Shown: positions 36,001 to 47,660 of the stretch, one piece after another
Layout of the letters: each line of letters begins with the position of its first letter
Position numbering within the stretch: position 1 is the first letter of the stretch
DNA from: Danio rerio
Taxonomy: Eukaryota; Chordata; Actinopteri; Cypriniformes; Danionidae
NCBI RefSeq assembly: GCF_049306965.1
Contig: NC_133182.1
Location: 30,146,501 to 30,210,500 of the forward strand
Length of the DNA: 64,000 nucleotides
Reading direction: 5' to 3'
Notes under the pieces: model-generated
Databases searched by the model: none
What the model was told of the DNA's origin: nothing
Seen by the model: the letters and a program-made list of their open reading frames with translations, nothing else
Position numbers and translations under genes: made by a program

Positions 36001-39000
36001 TCATGCTTTACTTCATGAGCACGGAGTTCACTGGGGTAAGCAAAACCACGGCGGCAAAAGCGGCAACTGTAGGGCTTGACGTCGGTGTGCTGCAGCATGT
36101 GCCGCTTCAGGTGACTGGTCTGGGTGAAGCCTTTCTTGCACACAGTGCACTTGTGTGGCCTTGTGCCTTGGTGTGTCAGCAGGTGCGTCTGTAGGTGGCT
36201 GGGCTGCTTAAAGAGTTTGCCGCAGTGTGGACAAGCGTGTGGCTTTATGCCATTGTGGCCAAGGATGTGGGTGACTAGATTGTACTTAGAGGTGTAAGAC
36301 TTCTCACACATGCGGCACTTCCATCGTTTCAGGCCTTCGCCAACATCCACACAGTAAGACTCGTTGATCTGGATGTTGATGTCCAGTCTGTCGATTCTGC
36401 GGCCTCGGGGTGCCTCCCCTTCCACTGGCTCTGTCCAAAACATCCCATCGTTGTTTTCATCAAAGTCCCCGACCCCTTCCATCTCGCCACCCTCGTAACC
36501 GACCTCATTTGCCTGAAAATAGCTGCTAATTTGCTCTTCTCCATTTCCGGCTTTCCCCATGCCGTTTCTTCCATTGTCTCTGTCCTCTGCCACTTCATCT
36601 ACTCCTTTCTCATGTGTATGGCCCCTGTTGCGTGTAGGCACCTCATGAGGTGCATGATTATGTCCGTGGGAATGCGAATGTAAATGTGGGTCAGGTGGAG
36701 AGAGCGTACTCTTGGGATCTCGAACGCAGGTGGTGCTGCAGTTGCTGGACTGGGATTTGGGCAGGACCCTGTAGCTGGTGGGGTCCACCATCTGCATGCC
36801 TTCTCTGGGAACCATGTTATTCATCATGTGAGTGCAGGAGGGCAAACCTGGGGTAACAGACTCTCCTTTAACATGCAATGCCATGTCTTGGTGCCCTACA
36901 GGAGGCTTGGTGTTTTCAGGTTGCCCCTGCCACCTTCTCTCAGCACAGCTGGAGTGCATGTGGCCATCCTCGCCCAAATTTTCCCCAAGGTAGTCACCGT
37001 TGGCACCTATAAGTTGGTCTGCGTATTCGTAGTCCATTCTCTCACCCGGCGGAGCAGGGGACTCTTTGGGGTCTCCCGTGTAGAAGCCGTTGGGGGCGAT
37101 TGTGGCACCAAAGACCTCGTTCTGGGAGATGAGTCCCAACACAGCAGCTTGGGCCAGCGACAGGACCACCACAGGGTCTGTCTGTGTCCCTGCGTCCATC
37201 TGTTGGTGCATGGCCTCAGAATAACATCTGACCAGCCGCTGTGTCTTCTCCTCCTGAAGAGCACAAGCACAAGTAGATTAGTTTAATATGACTACGGGTT
37301 TAGCTTGACGTTAGAATCTTTTTTCTTTTATGGAAAATGACATCATTGTTTGGAAGTTTGAGATGCATTTACACTATGTTGTAATTGAAATTTTTTTTTT
37401 TTTTTTGTGAATAACACAGCATCAAAAACCAACCTAAAAAAAGACTCAGTAGGTGATTTACTCTCATCTTTGGTCACTGCCAGGAACATTAGAGTCTACA
37501 TACAAGATGTAAACATTCTATTTTGTGATTATCTACTTGGGCTGCACGATTAATCGAAAAAAGATCATGATTCTACCCTACACGCAATCTTAATGTTAGA
37601 ATATAATGTTGAATATAATGCAAGAATTCCCACGCTGCAAAAATGGTCTAATAATGAAAACTTCAATGAATATTCAATGAAAACTCAAACATAATAATTC
37701 AACTTTATAATTATGAATAGTTATATTCTGATGTCATCATTTTACTGTAAATTACCAACAGGACATATTGAAAGTCTGTTAAAGTCCACCATAATGACTA
37801 TACAAAATTTTGACCTACACACACAGGTCTAATATTATTATTGATGTTTTACCATATGTTTGAGAATTAACAATAATAATAGCCTACTCATATTATCCTT
37901 TATTTTACATCTACAGAATCGTGAGAAAATCATGATTTTAATTTTAAGCAAAAAAATCTTGATTCACATTTTAGCCTGAATCGTGCAGCCCTATTATCTA
38001 CTGTATATCAGATACATATTGTGATATATATTGATATATATTGGCCCACGGTAACCTTTGATTTGGCCCACCATCACATCTGAGAAGACAATTAAAATTT
38101 AATGGAATTTCTTATACGTTTGTTTTATTGTTAAGCTATAAAAATGCTAACTGAAATTAAATGTTTCAATTTAAATGCTGTAGTTTAGATTAATTATGTA
38201 CATTTACACTAGATCCCAAACTCACACCATTTGTTCAACCAATGTTATTACATCTGCTTGTGCAAAAAAAAAAAAAACAATTGGAGTTTTGTTTGGTACT
38301 ACGAAAAAATACACCATCATTTGCAGAAGTCCAAGTTCTCACTCAAAAACAAAAATTCTGTAATAATTAAAATTTCATTCCAAACCTGTATGACGTTTTG
38401 TTAACTAAACTTCCACTTTAAATCTTATATTGTCATTGTCAAACTTCTCATGGTCCAAATAATTAAGTCGGTCAGGGTTTGAAATGACAAGTTGACAAAA
38501 CAATTCTTTTTTACACAAACCATGTCTGTAAAACACACTAACACAGTCAGCACCCTCTAATTTCCATCTCACTCAACACAAAACCAACATTCCCTCAGAC
38601 AGGTGACACGGTTTACTGAAGAATCCACACCTTAAGGAAATTTAATCTCCACTTGCGCATCATGCAAATCTTGAAACAAAGGTAATTATGTAATGAGGAT
38701 TGTGCTGGTAGGCATTTTCAACTGTACGTCTAAGTGCTTTTAAAAGACAGGAAGAGTCTGAGGAAAAAAGAGAGAGAGAGACAGACAGCAGGGGTGAACG
38801 AGAGAGTTAACAGAAAGAGAAGAAAAAAGAGAGGGAGGGGCAGAGTGGCTGGATGAGTGAGTGACTGAAAAGCAAGAAAGAGAGCGAATGAGAGATAAAT
38901 AGAAAATTTGAAAAAAGGCTTGAAGGATCAGAGTTTAAGAGAGACAAAATTGACTCAAGTTTCTAAACTGATTAATTAAAACATTGCTATAATTAAAAAG

Positions 39001-39191
39001 ACGAAGCAATCAAATACATGTAAAAACACAGGCCAAGCCATTTCGTAAGACCTCTCACTTAGGCCATCTAGTTTAGTGACTACAATCACATGTACAAACA
39101 AACCGAGCCCTCAGAGGGCATCGGAGAAGTAGCAAGGGGAACTCACCACATTTTTCTTGGTCTGTGGCTTCAGGTGTTTGAGAGATCTCAT
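33071..39191 (-). CDS. znf710: ZNF710, C2H2 zinc-finger transcription factor
   Basis: Coding exons on the minus strand: 39147-39191 (proposed), 35718-37253, 33603-33794, 33343-33514 and 33071-33249, all in frame, giving 707 aa. Starting at the conserved internal Met (37211) gives 678 aa, near human ZNF710 (about 664). The segment MDAGTQTDPVVVLSLAQAAV matches the family's N-terminus. The middle is acidic and low-complexity, with a His-rich run (HLHSHSHGHNHAPHE). Eleven C2H2 fingers follow, seven in the large exon, two in 33603-33794, and the tenth split across the next junction (FKCK/VCGKSF). The linker before finger 1 (RRIDRLDINIQINESY) and the ending QELDYYNF are also family features. It is expected to be a nuclear DNA-binding regulator. 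Zebrafish may have two paralogues; which one this is cannot be settled here. Confidence 0.93.
33938..34435. mobile_element. non-autonomous DNA transposon with a nested palindromic MITE
   Basis: The outer ends gtgatagttcacccaaaaat and gagtaaactattcatttaa flank an element of the 'tagttcaccca' type in a znf710 intron. It is split at 34182-34378 by a palindromic MITE. Confidence 0.6.
34182..34378. mobile_element. palindromic hAT-like MITE
   Basis: The arms caggtctcaaactcaattac and ggatttgagtttaagaccac are inverted, with ggagggccgcagctctgca mirrored by tgcagagctgcagccctcc. It is nested inside the element at 33938-34435. Confidence 0.7.
34570..35325. mobile_element. interspersed element split by a hAT-like copy
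   Basis: The outer sequence begins agtaacactttagtttaagt and ends gcgagaattgtaccttaaaa, a frequent zebrafish repeat whose two ends are inverted. A hAT-like element (34609-35135), whose right end reads gaccccgcggacaccctg, sits in it after ctcactatata. Confidence 0.6.
37537..37993. mobile_element. hAT-like MITE with 8-bp duplication
   Basis: The ends ttgggctgcacgattaatcg and gaatcgtgcagcccta are inverted. The 8-bp repeat ttatctac flanks it at 37529-37536 and 37994-38001. It is 457 bp, AT-rich and without coding, in the znf710 intron upstream of the main exon. Confidence 0.8.
38760..38900. repeat. GA-rich tract
   Basis: An imperfect (GA)n purine run (aaagagagagagagacagacag...) in a znf710 intron. 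37994-38760 is otherwise AT-rich intronic sequence. Confidence 0.7.
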
Positions 39192-39192
39192 C
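39147..39192 (-). CDS. znf710: proposed upstream coding mini-exon of znf710
   Basis: A 46-bp exon lies between a good acceptor (gactctgcttcag) and a consensus donor (gtgagttcc). It reads g-ATG then MRSLKHLKPQTKKNV and joins in phase 0 to the next exon, where 14 further open codons (EEKTQRLVRCYSEA) precede the conserved MHQQMDAGTQTD. Together they add 29 mostly basic residues. The alternative is that this is 5' UTR and translation begins at 37211. Confidence 0.6.
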
Positions 39193-39284
39193 CTGAAGCA
39201 GAGTCAAGGGTTTGAGTTCACACGCTGCCCTCCCTTTTCATACATTATATGTTCTCTGGACCAAAACAGACACTCTCTCCTCTG

Positions 39285-39333
39285 TTTCTCGTACTCTCTC
39301 TCTCTCTCTCTCTCTGTTCTCTGTGTATGTGTG

Positions 39334-39377
<44 letters not shown>

Positions 39378-39560
39378 CTCTTTTTCTCTTTGCTTTCCCC
39401 TCCCCCACTTCTCTCTCTCTTTCTCTCCCTCTCTTTGGCGCAACCAAGCACACACATACACTGCTCTTTTCTCTCTCTCTCTCTCTCCCTCCCCCTCTTT
39501 TCATTCTTTTTTTTCTTTTGCTCATTCTCTCTATCCTTTCCTCTTACTCTCTCAACTGTT
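39285..39560. repeat. polypyrimidine (CT)n tract
   Basis: Long CT-rich sequence with pure (CT)n blocks near 39294-39316 and 39340-39370. The overlapping Ser/Leu-rich and Arg/Glu-rich open frames are compositional artefacts. Confidence 0.9.
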
Positions 39561-40685
39561 ACTCAGACATTCTCTCTTGCATGCACTTGTGAAACGCGTT
39601 TGAAAACACAAAACCTCGCGCTGTGAAAAATTAGCCATAAAGATACAGGGATGCATGTAAAAAAACAGCAAGCACACAAAGAGAAGCTGTGTTTGCCATA
39701 GAAGGGAGCTGCAATAGAAGTATATAGAGAGGAATACATGCATAGAAACATGAAATACACCTGATAGGAGATCAAAATAAGAACAGAACAAACAGATGGG
39801 GAATGGTCTAACTGGTGAAGTTATGAAAGCAACTCTTTACCAGTCTATCTAGCCGTCTGACAGAACAGAGGATGCGAGAGCACACATGCATCTGAGAGAG
39901 TCTGTGCCAGACGAGGACCTTTTGGCCTGTGTGCTGCTGAGAAACAAGAGCGTTCAGCATGGCTCTGTTTAAGGCTCAGTAGACGCTATCTGATGTCCGT
40001 CTACGACGTCTATATATGGACTCACTTATGAATATCCATTCTGTTGAGTTTGTATGACACATTTACGCTTCACTTTTTTTAACAAACAACAAAGGAAGCA
40101 GGGAATTCATCTATTGTCTAACTGCATGTTATAGATCTTATTGCAAACAGTAACTTAATCTTTTGGTGACTTACTGTTAGTCAGACTTCTCCAATAATCT
40201 TTCTGCACAAATTCATCCGCTATCTTGCATTCAGATCTGCCTCCTTCTGATAAGCGGTATTAAAAAATCTGAACCCTTGCTTTGCATTTTCTCCTTTTGA
40301 ATGAAAGTCCTTCAGACACAATGTAACATCATTGTACAATTTCATGTTTGAAGACATCCATTTCGGTTCATATCACAATGGACTAGCAATAGTACATACA
40401 TTAAGCGGTAAGATACATGAGGGTGTGCTGTAGGGTAAATGTTGACGAAAAACACAAAAATTTCCTGAAAAATAGTTTGGGTTTTTGACTTCCATGTATA
40501 AACATTGCAGTTCACACAGATCTCCAAACACAACTAAAAATGTTCTATGAATGTCAGGCCAGTAGATGGTTATGATGCTTTGTGAAGTAACACGACACAC
40601 CTGCAGGCTTTTATGGAAATAATCATTCCTGTAGTCCACCATTTTCGTTTTGCGCATATCTATAATCTGAAAACACAATACACAC

Positions 40686-41018
40686 CCAGCAAGCATTTTA
40701 TGTTTTTTAAAGATGTTTAATAGTTGTCTAAACATAGTCGTCTTGGCTAAAACAAGGCTAAATTTGGGCTGTCAGTAAGAAATCTAATAAGACGTTTAAG
40801 AATAGACCAAAATTAGACTAGTCATCAAATAAACAGAAATGAATGACTACGCATATAAAGTCTGTCTGATCTGTCTATTTGACGACTAGTCTAGTTTTGG
40901 CCTATTCTTAGACGTCTATTAGATTTTCACTGACAGCCCAAGTTTAGCCTTGTTTTAGGCAAGCTGTCTACGTTTAGGTGTCTATTAGACATCTATTAAA
41001 TACAAAAGATTTTGCTGG
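40686..41018. mobile_element. 333-bp palindromic MITE (hairpin)
   Basis: Left arm 40686-40838 and right arm about 40870-41018 are inverted copies: ctaaatttgggctgtcagt against ctgacagcccaagtttag, and agaccaaaattagactagtc against gactagtctagttttggcc. The ends are ccagcaagc and ttgctgg. No target duplication was recognised. It lies in the long 5' intron of znf710. Confidence 0.8.
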
Positions 41019-41524
41019 CCATGCACATCATGTGCATTCACTAAATCCTACTTTGGTAGTTAGAGAATTTTTTCTGAAAGATCTTAAAATGTAGTATTTT
41101 CTGGCCCCAAAAATGCTTTTGTTGTGTAAATGAACGCACAAAATAAATTGGTGAAACCATATTTAGAGTCATGTTAACGTACCTATATTCAGGGCCAATC
41201 GGTGTGCATTATTCAGTTTTAATCTCATTGCAAAACTTTTATAAATAATCATGAAAAACTTTTATTTTGCAACTCGTATCCATGAGATCCAACAAGAGCA
41301 GAGTCTGTGTGAATTTTTGCAGTTTATATTGTGAAGAGCTTTATGAAGCATTCATCCACAATGAAATTCATTCTGCTTGTGTTTCACGAACGAGCCTCAT
41401 TTTTCACAAGTGATTAAAAATATTTTTTATCTGTGAGATATAATTATCCCTTATTCCTACGTTAATTTGCAATTACTGACTGAGTATTGATTTTTAATGG
41501 ATACCAAAATAAGTAGATATACCT

Positions 41525-41985
41525 CTATATAAAATGGCTGAGAGAGAAGGATTGTGAAAGAAGAGAAAATGGAGGGATGAGGGAGGAGAAGGGAAGCCTT
41601 TGCCAGTAAGGAGAGAGAGATGGAGTGAGAGAGGGAGGGAGATATTGTGAGAGAGCAAATGGTGAGAGAGCAATAGAGGGAAAGAGGGGAGGAGATAAAG
41701 AGAACAGGAGAGGGAGGGCAGAGAGAGAGAGAAAGGAGGGAGGGGAAGAGAGAAAGAAAGAGAGAAATGGCAAAAGACAAGAAACAGAGAGAGTCTCAGC
41801 AAAAAGAACGATAGAGGAGATCCTTATGAGAAAGTAAGAAAACGTGAGAAGTTGAGTCAGATTGAGTTTGTGGTGTGGGGGGTTTAAGAAAAGAGTGGAA
41901 AAAGGGAAAGAGAAAGAATTCAAACCATTGGGGGGAAGGGAAGAAAGAGACAGAACATGACAGGCAGAGAGAGACAGAAAGATTG
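41525..41985. repeat. polypurine (GA)n tract
   Basis: Nearly pure purine over most of 460 bp on the plus strand, complementary in composition to the CT tract at 39285-39560. Open frames on it are low-complexity artefacts. Confidence 0.9.
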
Positions 41986-42996
41986 AAAGGCTGTCCCCTG
42001 GGAAAGGTCTGCTATCTCGGCGAGATAGTGTGGTGACAAAAAAATTAAATACCAAGGAATTTGGTTCAACAGTATGAATTCAAATTTAGTGATGACAAAT
42101 CACAGGATGCAAAACATCTAATGTAGACATTAGCAATTCTATTAGAGTCAAAAAACACTACCTATTACTGTAATACTGGAATTGTAAAAATATATATGAG
42201 TCAAATGCTTTTCATATTCAGAGTCTACACAAACCAGAATAAGAGACCTGATTTGTGTATAAACTGTTAGCACTGGGCATCTTACTAAAACCTTTAACGT
42301 AAACTAAAAAGCACTGGCTAACTAACTAATTTAACTTAAATACAAACAGATCCTGAGGCAAGCAATATAACACTAGCCACACACAATCTAAACTACGTCA
42401 AGTTGAGGGTTAGAATCTTGGATATAATGGATTAAACAGTTCCCGCAGTGAAATGTAGGCCTTGGTTATTTGGTAATCAGATGCATTTTTATAGTGTGAA
42501 TAATGCTAAATACAAAGTGAGTTCTAAAATGTTTGAGCTTTTCCATTTAGTCTACTATTTGGGCACTTGCACAGGTAGTTGAATGTGCAACAGCTTTGTA
42601 GATGCTTTACTTATTTGCTCAGATTTGTTCAATAGCCACTAAAGGGTGTCTGCCTACTTACATAATTCTTATATGTTACAGGACGTGTTGTTTAAGTGTG
42701 ATAGCCATATGTGATTCACACCATGCCTTTTGAAAAAGTTTGGTTTAAAAGAGAAAAAAATTGGAAAAGAAAAATGTTCTCTTACTATTTCGGACTGTTG
42801 TCTACTTTTATTTTCTTATGTGATCTTTGAGAGCAATTATTTAGAAATATTAAATGGAAATATCAGAAAGGGGGCATACAAACAATCACTGATAGACTGT
42901 TTCAATAAAGAAATCAGAAAAAGTGGACAGGCCGGCAACATGAATGTATTTCCTTCATCTACTTGTGATCCAATTGACCAAAATGCAGGTGTATAC

Positions 42997-43747
42997 TAGG
43001 GTTGTCGCGATACCATTAATTCATCTTATGTTGCTATACCAGCTGAAGAATCATGATACCAAGTATTATTGCAATACTGTAAATCATAACTCAAATTATA
43101 AAGAAAATTGTCAGAATTACTGTTTTACATGTTATAATAGGTCTTAAATGTAATTCATAATTCCCTTATTATTGAAAAAAGTATTATTTGCAAGTCACGT
43201 CACCTAAAATTCATTATTTTTGTTTTGTTTGTAGATAACTGACCAACAAAAAAATACATTAAAATAAAGATACAAACCACACCAAATAAAATTTGTTACA
43301 AAAGAGCATTTTTTCCAACAAAATTAAGCTTTATGAAGTGGTCAAAAATTGTTTCAATATTTCCTGTTGCTATTTTGGGTTTGTCATCTATTGTTTTGTC
43401 AGTCTTATCAGGTAACAATCCAAAGTAATTCAAAATTTCACTGCAAGTAGTTCTTTTTAAGAGATTGTTGCGGTTATTGTAGCTACTAAATCCTATTGAA
43501 AGGAACAGATATGAACCGATTCAGATGTGCAGTTAAAACGTCAGAAAACATCAGAAAACTTGCACCTTGAAGGGCTTTAAAACAAACACGCGAGCGTTTT
43601 AGTGAATTTCCACATCCAACATTATCTATCGTAGATAGACCATTAATGACGATATACCGTTTACAAACTACAGTGGCACCGCTAGCATTTTGGAGCCATA
43701 GTATCGCAATACTACCATTGTACCAGGCAGTAAACCATGCAAACCTA
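42997..43747. mobile_element. hAT-like non-autonomous element with 8-bp duplication
   Basis: The left end tagggttgtcgcgatacc and right end ggtttactgcctggta-type inverse (accatgcaaaccta) bracket 751 bp. The perfect 8-bp repeat gtgtatac flanks it at 42989-42996 and 43748-43755. The interior is AT-rich without a transposase. Confidence 0.8.
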
Positions 43748-43755
43748 GTGTATAC

Positions 43756-45385
43756 AGAGGCATATTCTGCTATCTAGACCTTCAAATTTTAAAGTGCCTC
43801 TAATCCCTAAAGCAAGACATTCTTAAAAGCATACAGTTCCATTTTGACATGAAATGACGTGAAAACTTTACGACAGTGTTAAACACCAAGTTTTACATTC
43901 AGAACATTAACTTTTTTTTCTGCAATGGAAACTAGTGGTCTGTGGTGGAAAAAAATTATTATCTAGAGCCAAATCACTTATAGGGTATCTTCCAATCTCT
44001 TAAACTAAACTTTATCTATTTTCACACAGACACTTGACCAAAAACTTTGTATCAACACTACATTATCACTAAACACTAAGATTAAAAACAAAAAAAAACA
44101 AATGTCATTTATGTGCTATTTTTACACTTCAGGTGACTAATATAGATCCCGGCCACATGCTATTTTTGATTAATCACACAGAATGAAAGATACCGCCTTG
44201 CCTTATTGCATTTACAGTTTTCAGAGAACAGTAGGGAGGATTATTACCCAGACAAAGAGTGTTGTTGCATGATTCACTGGACAATGTTTCCAATAGCATC
44301 TAGGTCAGTCAACCCTAATGCTGGGCTATAGACATATCACATGATAAGATTTACAATAGAAAGCAAGGATAAAGGTTTTTCCTTATAGCAAAGTCTTTAA
44401 ACAGTCACAGTGATTGCAGATTTGGATATTCCAGAGCTCATCATTACAATTATTACACATCAAGTACTTATGTATGAATTTGAGAAGACATACAATGACA
44501 ACAACAGCGGTTATATAATACAGCCATATAATACATTAAGCAAAAAGCACCACATACTTTCTACCTCTCCCAAACAAAGCATCTCAAGTAGTGAGACTTG
44601 TTAGATTTGTGAAGGTTATTATTGCAAGACTGATACCAAGGTTTAAACTATAAAATAAAATAAAAACTATAAAATAATAATCATTATTATTAAACAGACC
44701 TTGTGTAGCACAAGCTTCTGTAGACCTACCTGTTTCACTGAAAAGGCTAGTTCAGACCAAACTGCTTTTTGAGCTGTCTTAACTGAATATAACTTGCACA
44801 ATCTCAGACACATCTTAAAATATGGCAATGTCATTGTTTTGCCTCAAGACACACATGCGGTAATGTGTCTTTCTAAAGCATTTTTATAAAAATCTGCTAA
44901 ATTGTCCTTATTAAATCAAATATTAGTCCTGGTTTAAACCAAGTTCTCTCTGTTAAACTGGGCCTATGTGCTCAACCATTATGTCAACAAATTATTGCCG
45001 TCACATGTAAATACATGTAATCAGCACATGCAGAAATCTGCAGATTTCAGCAGATTTTTAGCCCATCGTTGATCCTATGTATTTACTTGTGTAAATCTGT
45101 GTACATTTATATTTATTCAGTTTTTAAATTCATTTCACTAATATTATTTTGATATAATAATAATAATAACAACAGTAAAATGTTCATTTGATTTATTTTC
45201 AATACAGTTTGTAATGTAATATTTTCTGTCTTTCAGTAAAGATATTATATGAGAGAGTTACTTTGTTTACCAAATAAGTGGATCTAATTGGATTTGCATT
45301 GTTAACATTAAAGTTAAAAATGTATTCTTTTTATGTCTTTTTAAGTTTAGTTATGATACTTCCAAAATAATTCAGCATAAATCAG
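43756..45385. other. znf710 intron, no recognised feature
   Basis: AT-rich intronic sequence; no exon, RNA or known repeat family was recognised. The same is true of 41986-42988 and 39610-40685. Confidence 0.4.

Positions 45386-45390
<5 letters not shown>

Positions 45391-45463
<73 letters not shown>
45391..45463. repeat. (TA)n microsatellite followed by T tract
   Basis: About 59 bp of TA, then about 14 T. Confidence 0.95.
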
Positions 45464-45949
45464 ACAATATTCTCTGCAGAAATGGAAAAACATTTTCTGC
45501 ACATTCTGTCTGGCCCTACTAATGGCTGATACATCCACCTTATGTTTCAATGCAGGCTGTGCTATATACTAAACGTGAGGAAATTACATAAAAAAAGTGT
45601 TTACAATTAAAGGAAAACTTTAAAAAGGTCTGAAATGTCGAGAATAATAGGTTTTGTACACTAAAAAGAACTGGAAACCATAATTTCGTTTACGAATAAC
45701 CATGCATAATTTTACATGAAAAATCAGATCGGTAATGTCGACATACTGTCATTTACATAAATTGTAAGAATAATAATAATTATTAGTTTCTCATATTTTG
45801 TGAATCGTGGGTGTTTTATATTTATTTATGCTTTTTATTTATTTGTTATTAGATAAGTATATTAGAGTGTAAGGTGACTAGAACTTTTTGAAGTTCTTTG
45901 CTTGTGGTGACTTTCTAAATAGTCAAATTCAATGTATAGCTTTAAGGTT

Positions 45950-46103
<154 letters not shown>

Positions 46104-47401
46104 TGTTTATATTTTGCTCACAAAAAACCTGTCTTTCCATTTTTATCATTGTTACAACATCAATATTCCTACAGTATGAAGAAAACAAGTGATTTTTCTT
46201 TAAACAAGAGTGTTTACTTCTGAACCTGACGTGTGCACCTTATTATGCGTGCTCTTCTAAATTATTATAAGGTGCATGGTAATTGGCGGTCAATGCTTGA
46301 TTGTTGTTTTGCCAAACAGAAATAAAAATTGTTTTAAAAGTGATATCCTCTGTCATAATGATAACATGGGCTTCTCCGATATCACAGAATTAAAACAAAA
46401 TGAGTAAAACTAGTATTTTATCAGCTTACACTAATAATAAAACATTACCACATCACCTAACAGAATCATCCACTTTTTAGACATACAAATAATTTAATAT
46501 ATACACAGCATTTTTAGGAATAAAATGTAAACATCACGCTTTCATGCAAAATAAAGCTGAACACTTGATTCACAACAGTAACTCAGATAGTAGTCTACAA
46601 GTAAACAAACTGTGATGCTGAAATTCTTTAAATACACAGATCATGTGATCTGAAGATGATGTGTGACACCAATGCACCTGACCTCCGGTCCGAGATGCTG
46701 ACAAACAATGACTACTGGCAACAATGGGACTGACAAATATAAGTTGATCACAGTGACTGCATTAGAAATATCGTAACGAATACCCTTGAACAACACTACT
46801 ACAACCAATCCCACGCAAACTCACTAGCCAGCTAGCCGCGTCTTAAAACTTGGCCACATTCTTCAGCATCAACAGCTACATTGCGTCCATATGTAAAGAG
46901 TTGAGAAAAGAAACTTCAGAGAGGGAAACTTGAATGCAGACTGCACGGGCTCGGGCCTGTCCTAAGTTGTGCTCCAGTCACACACCGTGTGAGCTAGGCT
47001 AACGTTAACTGAAGGCGAGCGTGGCCTGCTCTATTCGTTTATGCGGCTCTTTTTCACTCCCTCCATTCCCCTCCCGACGCCATCTGTTTGTGCCATGAGA
47101 GAATGTGGAAGTAAAAAGAAAAGGCGACATTTTGGCTCTATAAAATGACCCAGATACACAATCGCATCCTCGGACATGCAAGCACAAATCGTAATGTAGA
47201 TGTCAGATGAAAAGCGGAAATGTAAATATCAGCATCCAGTTCAGAGTGCACATTATTTTTGAGGCCAGTTACACAGAAATCGGTGAGTTTCGCTGGGATA
47301 GACAGTGGGACAGCCGGGTTTTTTTCTTTCGGGGGCTATTCGATCATCAGTTTCGTTTTCTGTTTTTATGTTAATAATGAACGGACCGTTGTCGAACTTA
47401 C

Positions 47402-47660
47402 CACGCTCCAAAAATCGGGTGTATACGTAGAAAACACTTTGGACGATTTGAATGTCGCTTTCTAGTTTGAATTGTTGCTGGTCTGGTTCTCTGTGTTCGG
47501 CAGGAAGGAAGGAAGGAAGAAGGGAATGAGAGAAAGAGTGACGTGAACGAATAAACAGCCCGGGCTCCTCCTCGCTGTCACAAGTAAATGATGAAGCTCG
47601 TGGCGGCAGAAAATATACACCCGTGCTGCTGGATTGATTCAATACAAATTCTGACAACAC
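47402..47660 (-). other. znf710: probable 5' noncoding exon and promoter of znf710
   Basis: On the minus strand a region with many CpGs ends in a strong donor, gagcgtg then gtaagttcg, at 47402/47401. The upstream edge near 47650 is a guess. The sequence 46.8-47.66 kb is GC-richer and CpG-richer than its surroundings, as expected of a promoter. An open frame of 135 codons (47660-47253) crosses the donor and is not thought to be coding. Linkage to the 39147-39192 exon is inferred from strand and absence of another gene. Confidence 0.5.

Noticed and set aside
36684-37286. 200-codon plus-strand frame opposite znf710
   Set aside because: It is the shadow of the large zinc-finger exon on the other strand, without independent features.
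39157-39626. Several Ser/Leu-rich and Arg/Glu-rich open frames over 100 codons
   Set aside because: They come from (CT)n/(GA)n sequence; three frames and both strands are open at once, as expected of low complexity.
41525-42055. 176-codon Ser/Leu/Pro-rich minus-strand frame
   Set aside because: Polypurine tract artefact, no domain, no homologous wording.
47139-47145. TATAAAA on the plus strand near the znf710 promoter as start of a divergent gene
   Set aside because: A donor-like gtgagt follows at 47283, but nothing else supports a transcript; kept out of the feature list.
47253-47660. 135-codon minus-strand frame in the CpG-rich promoter region
   Set aside because: It runs across a strong splice donor and has no domain; better explained as 5' UTR.
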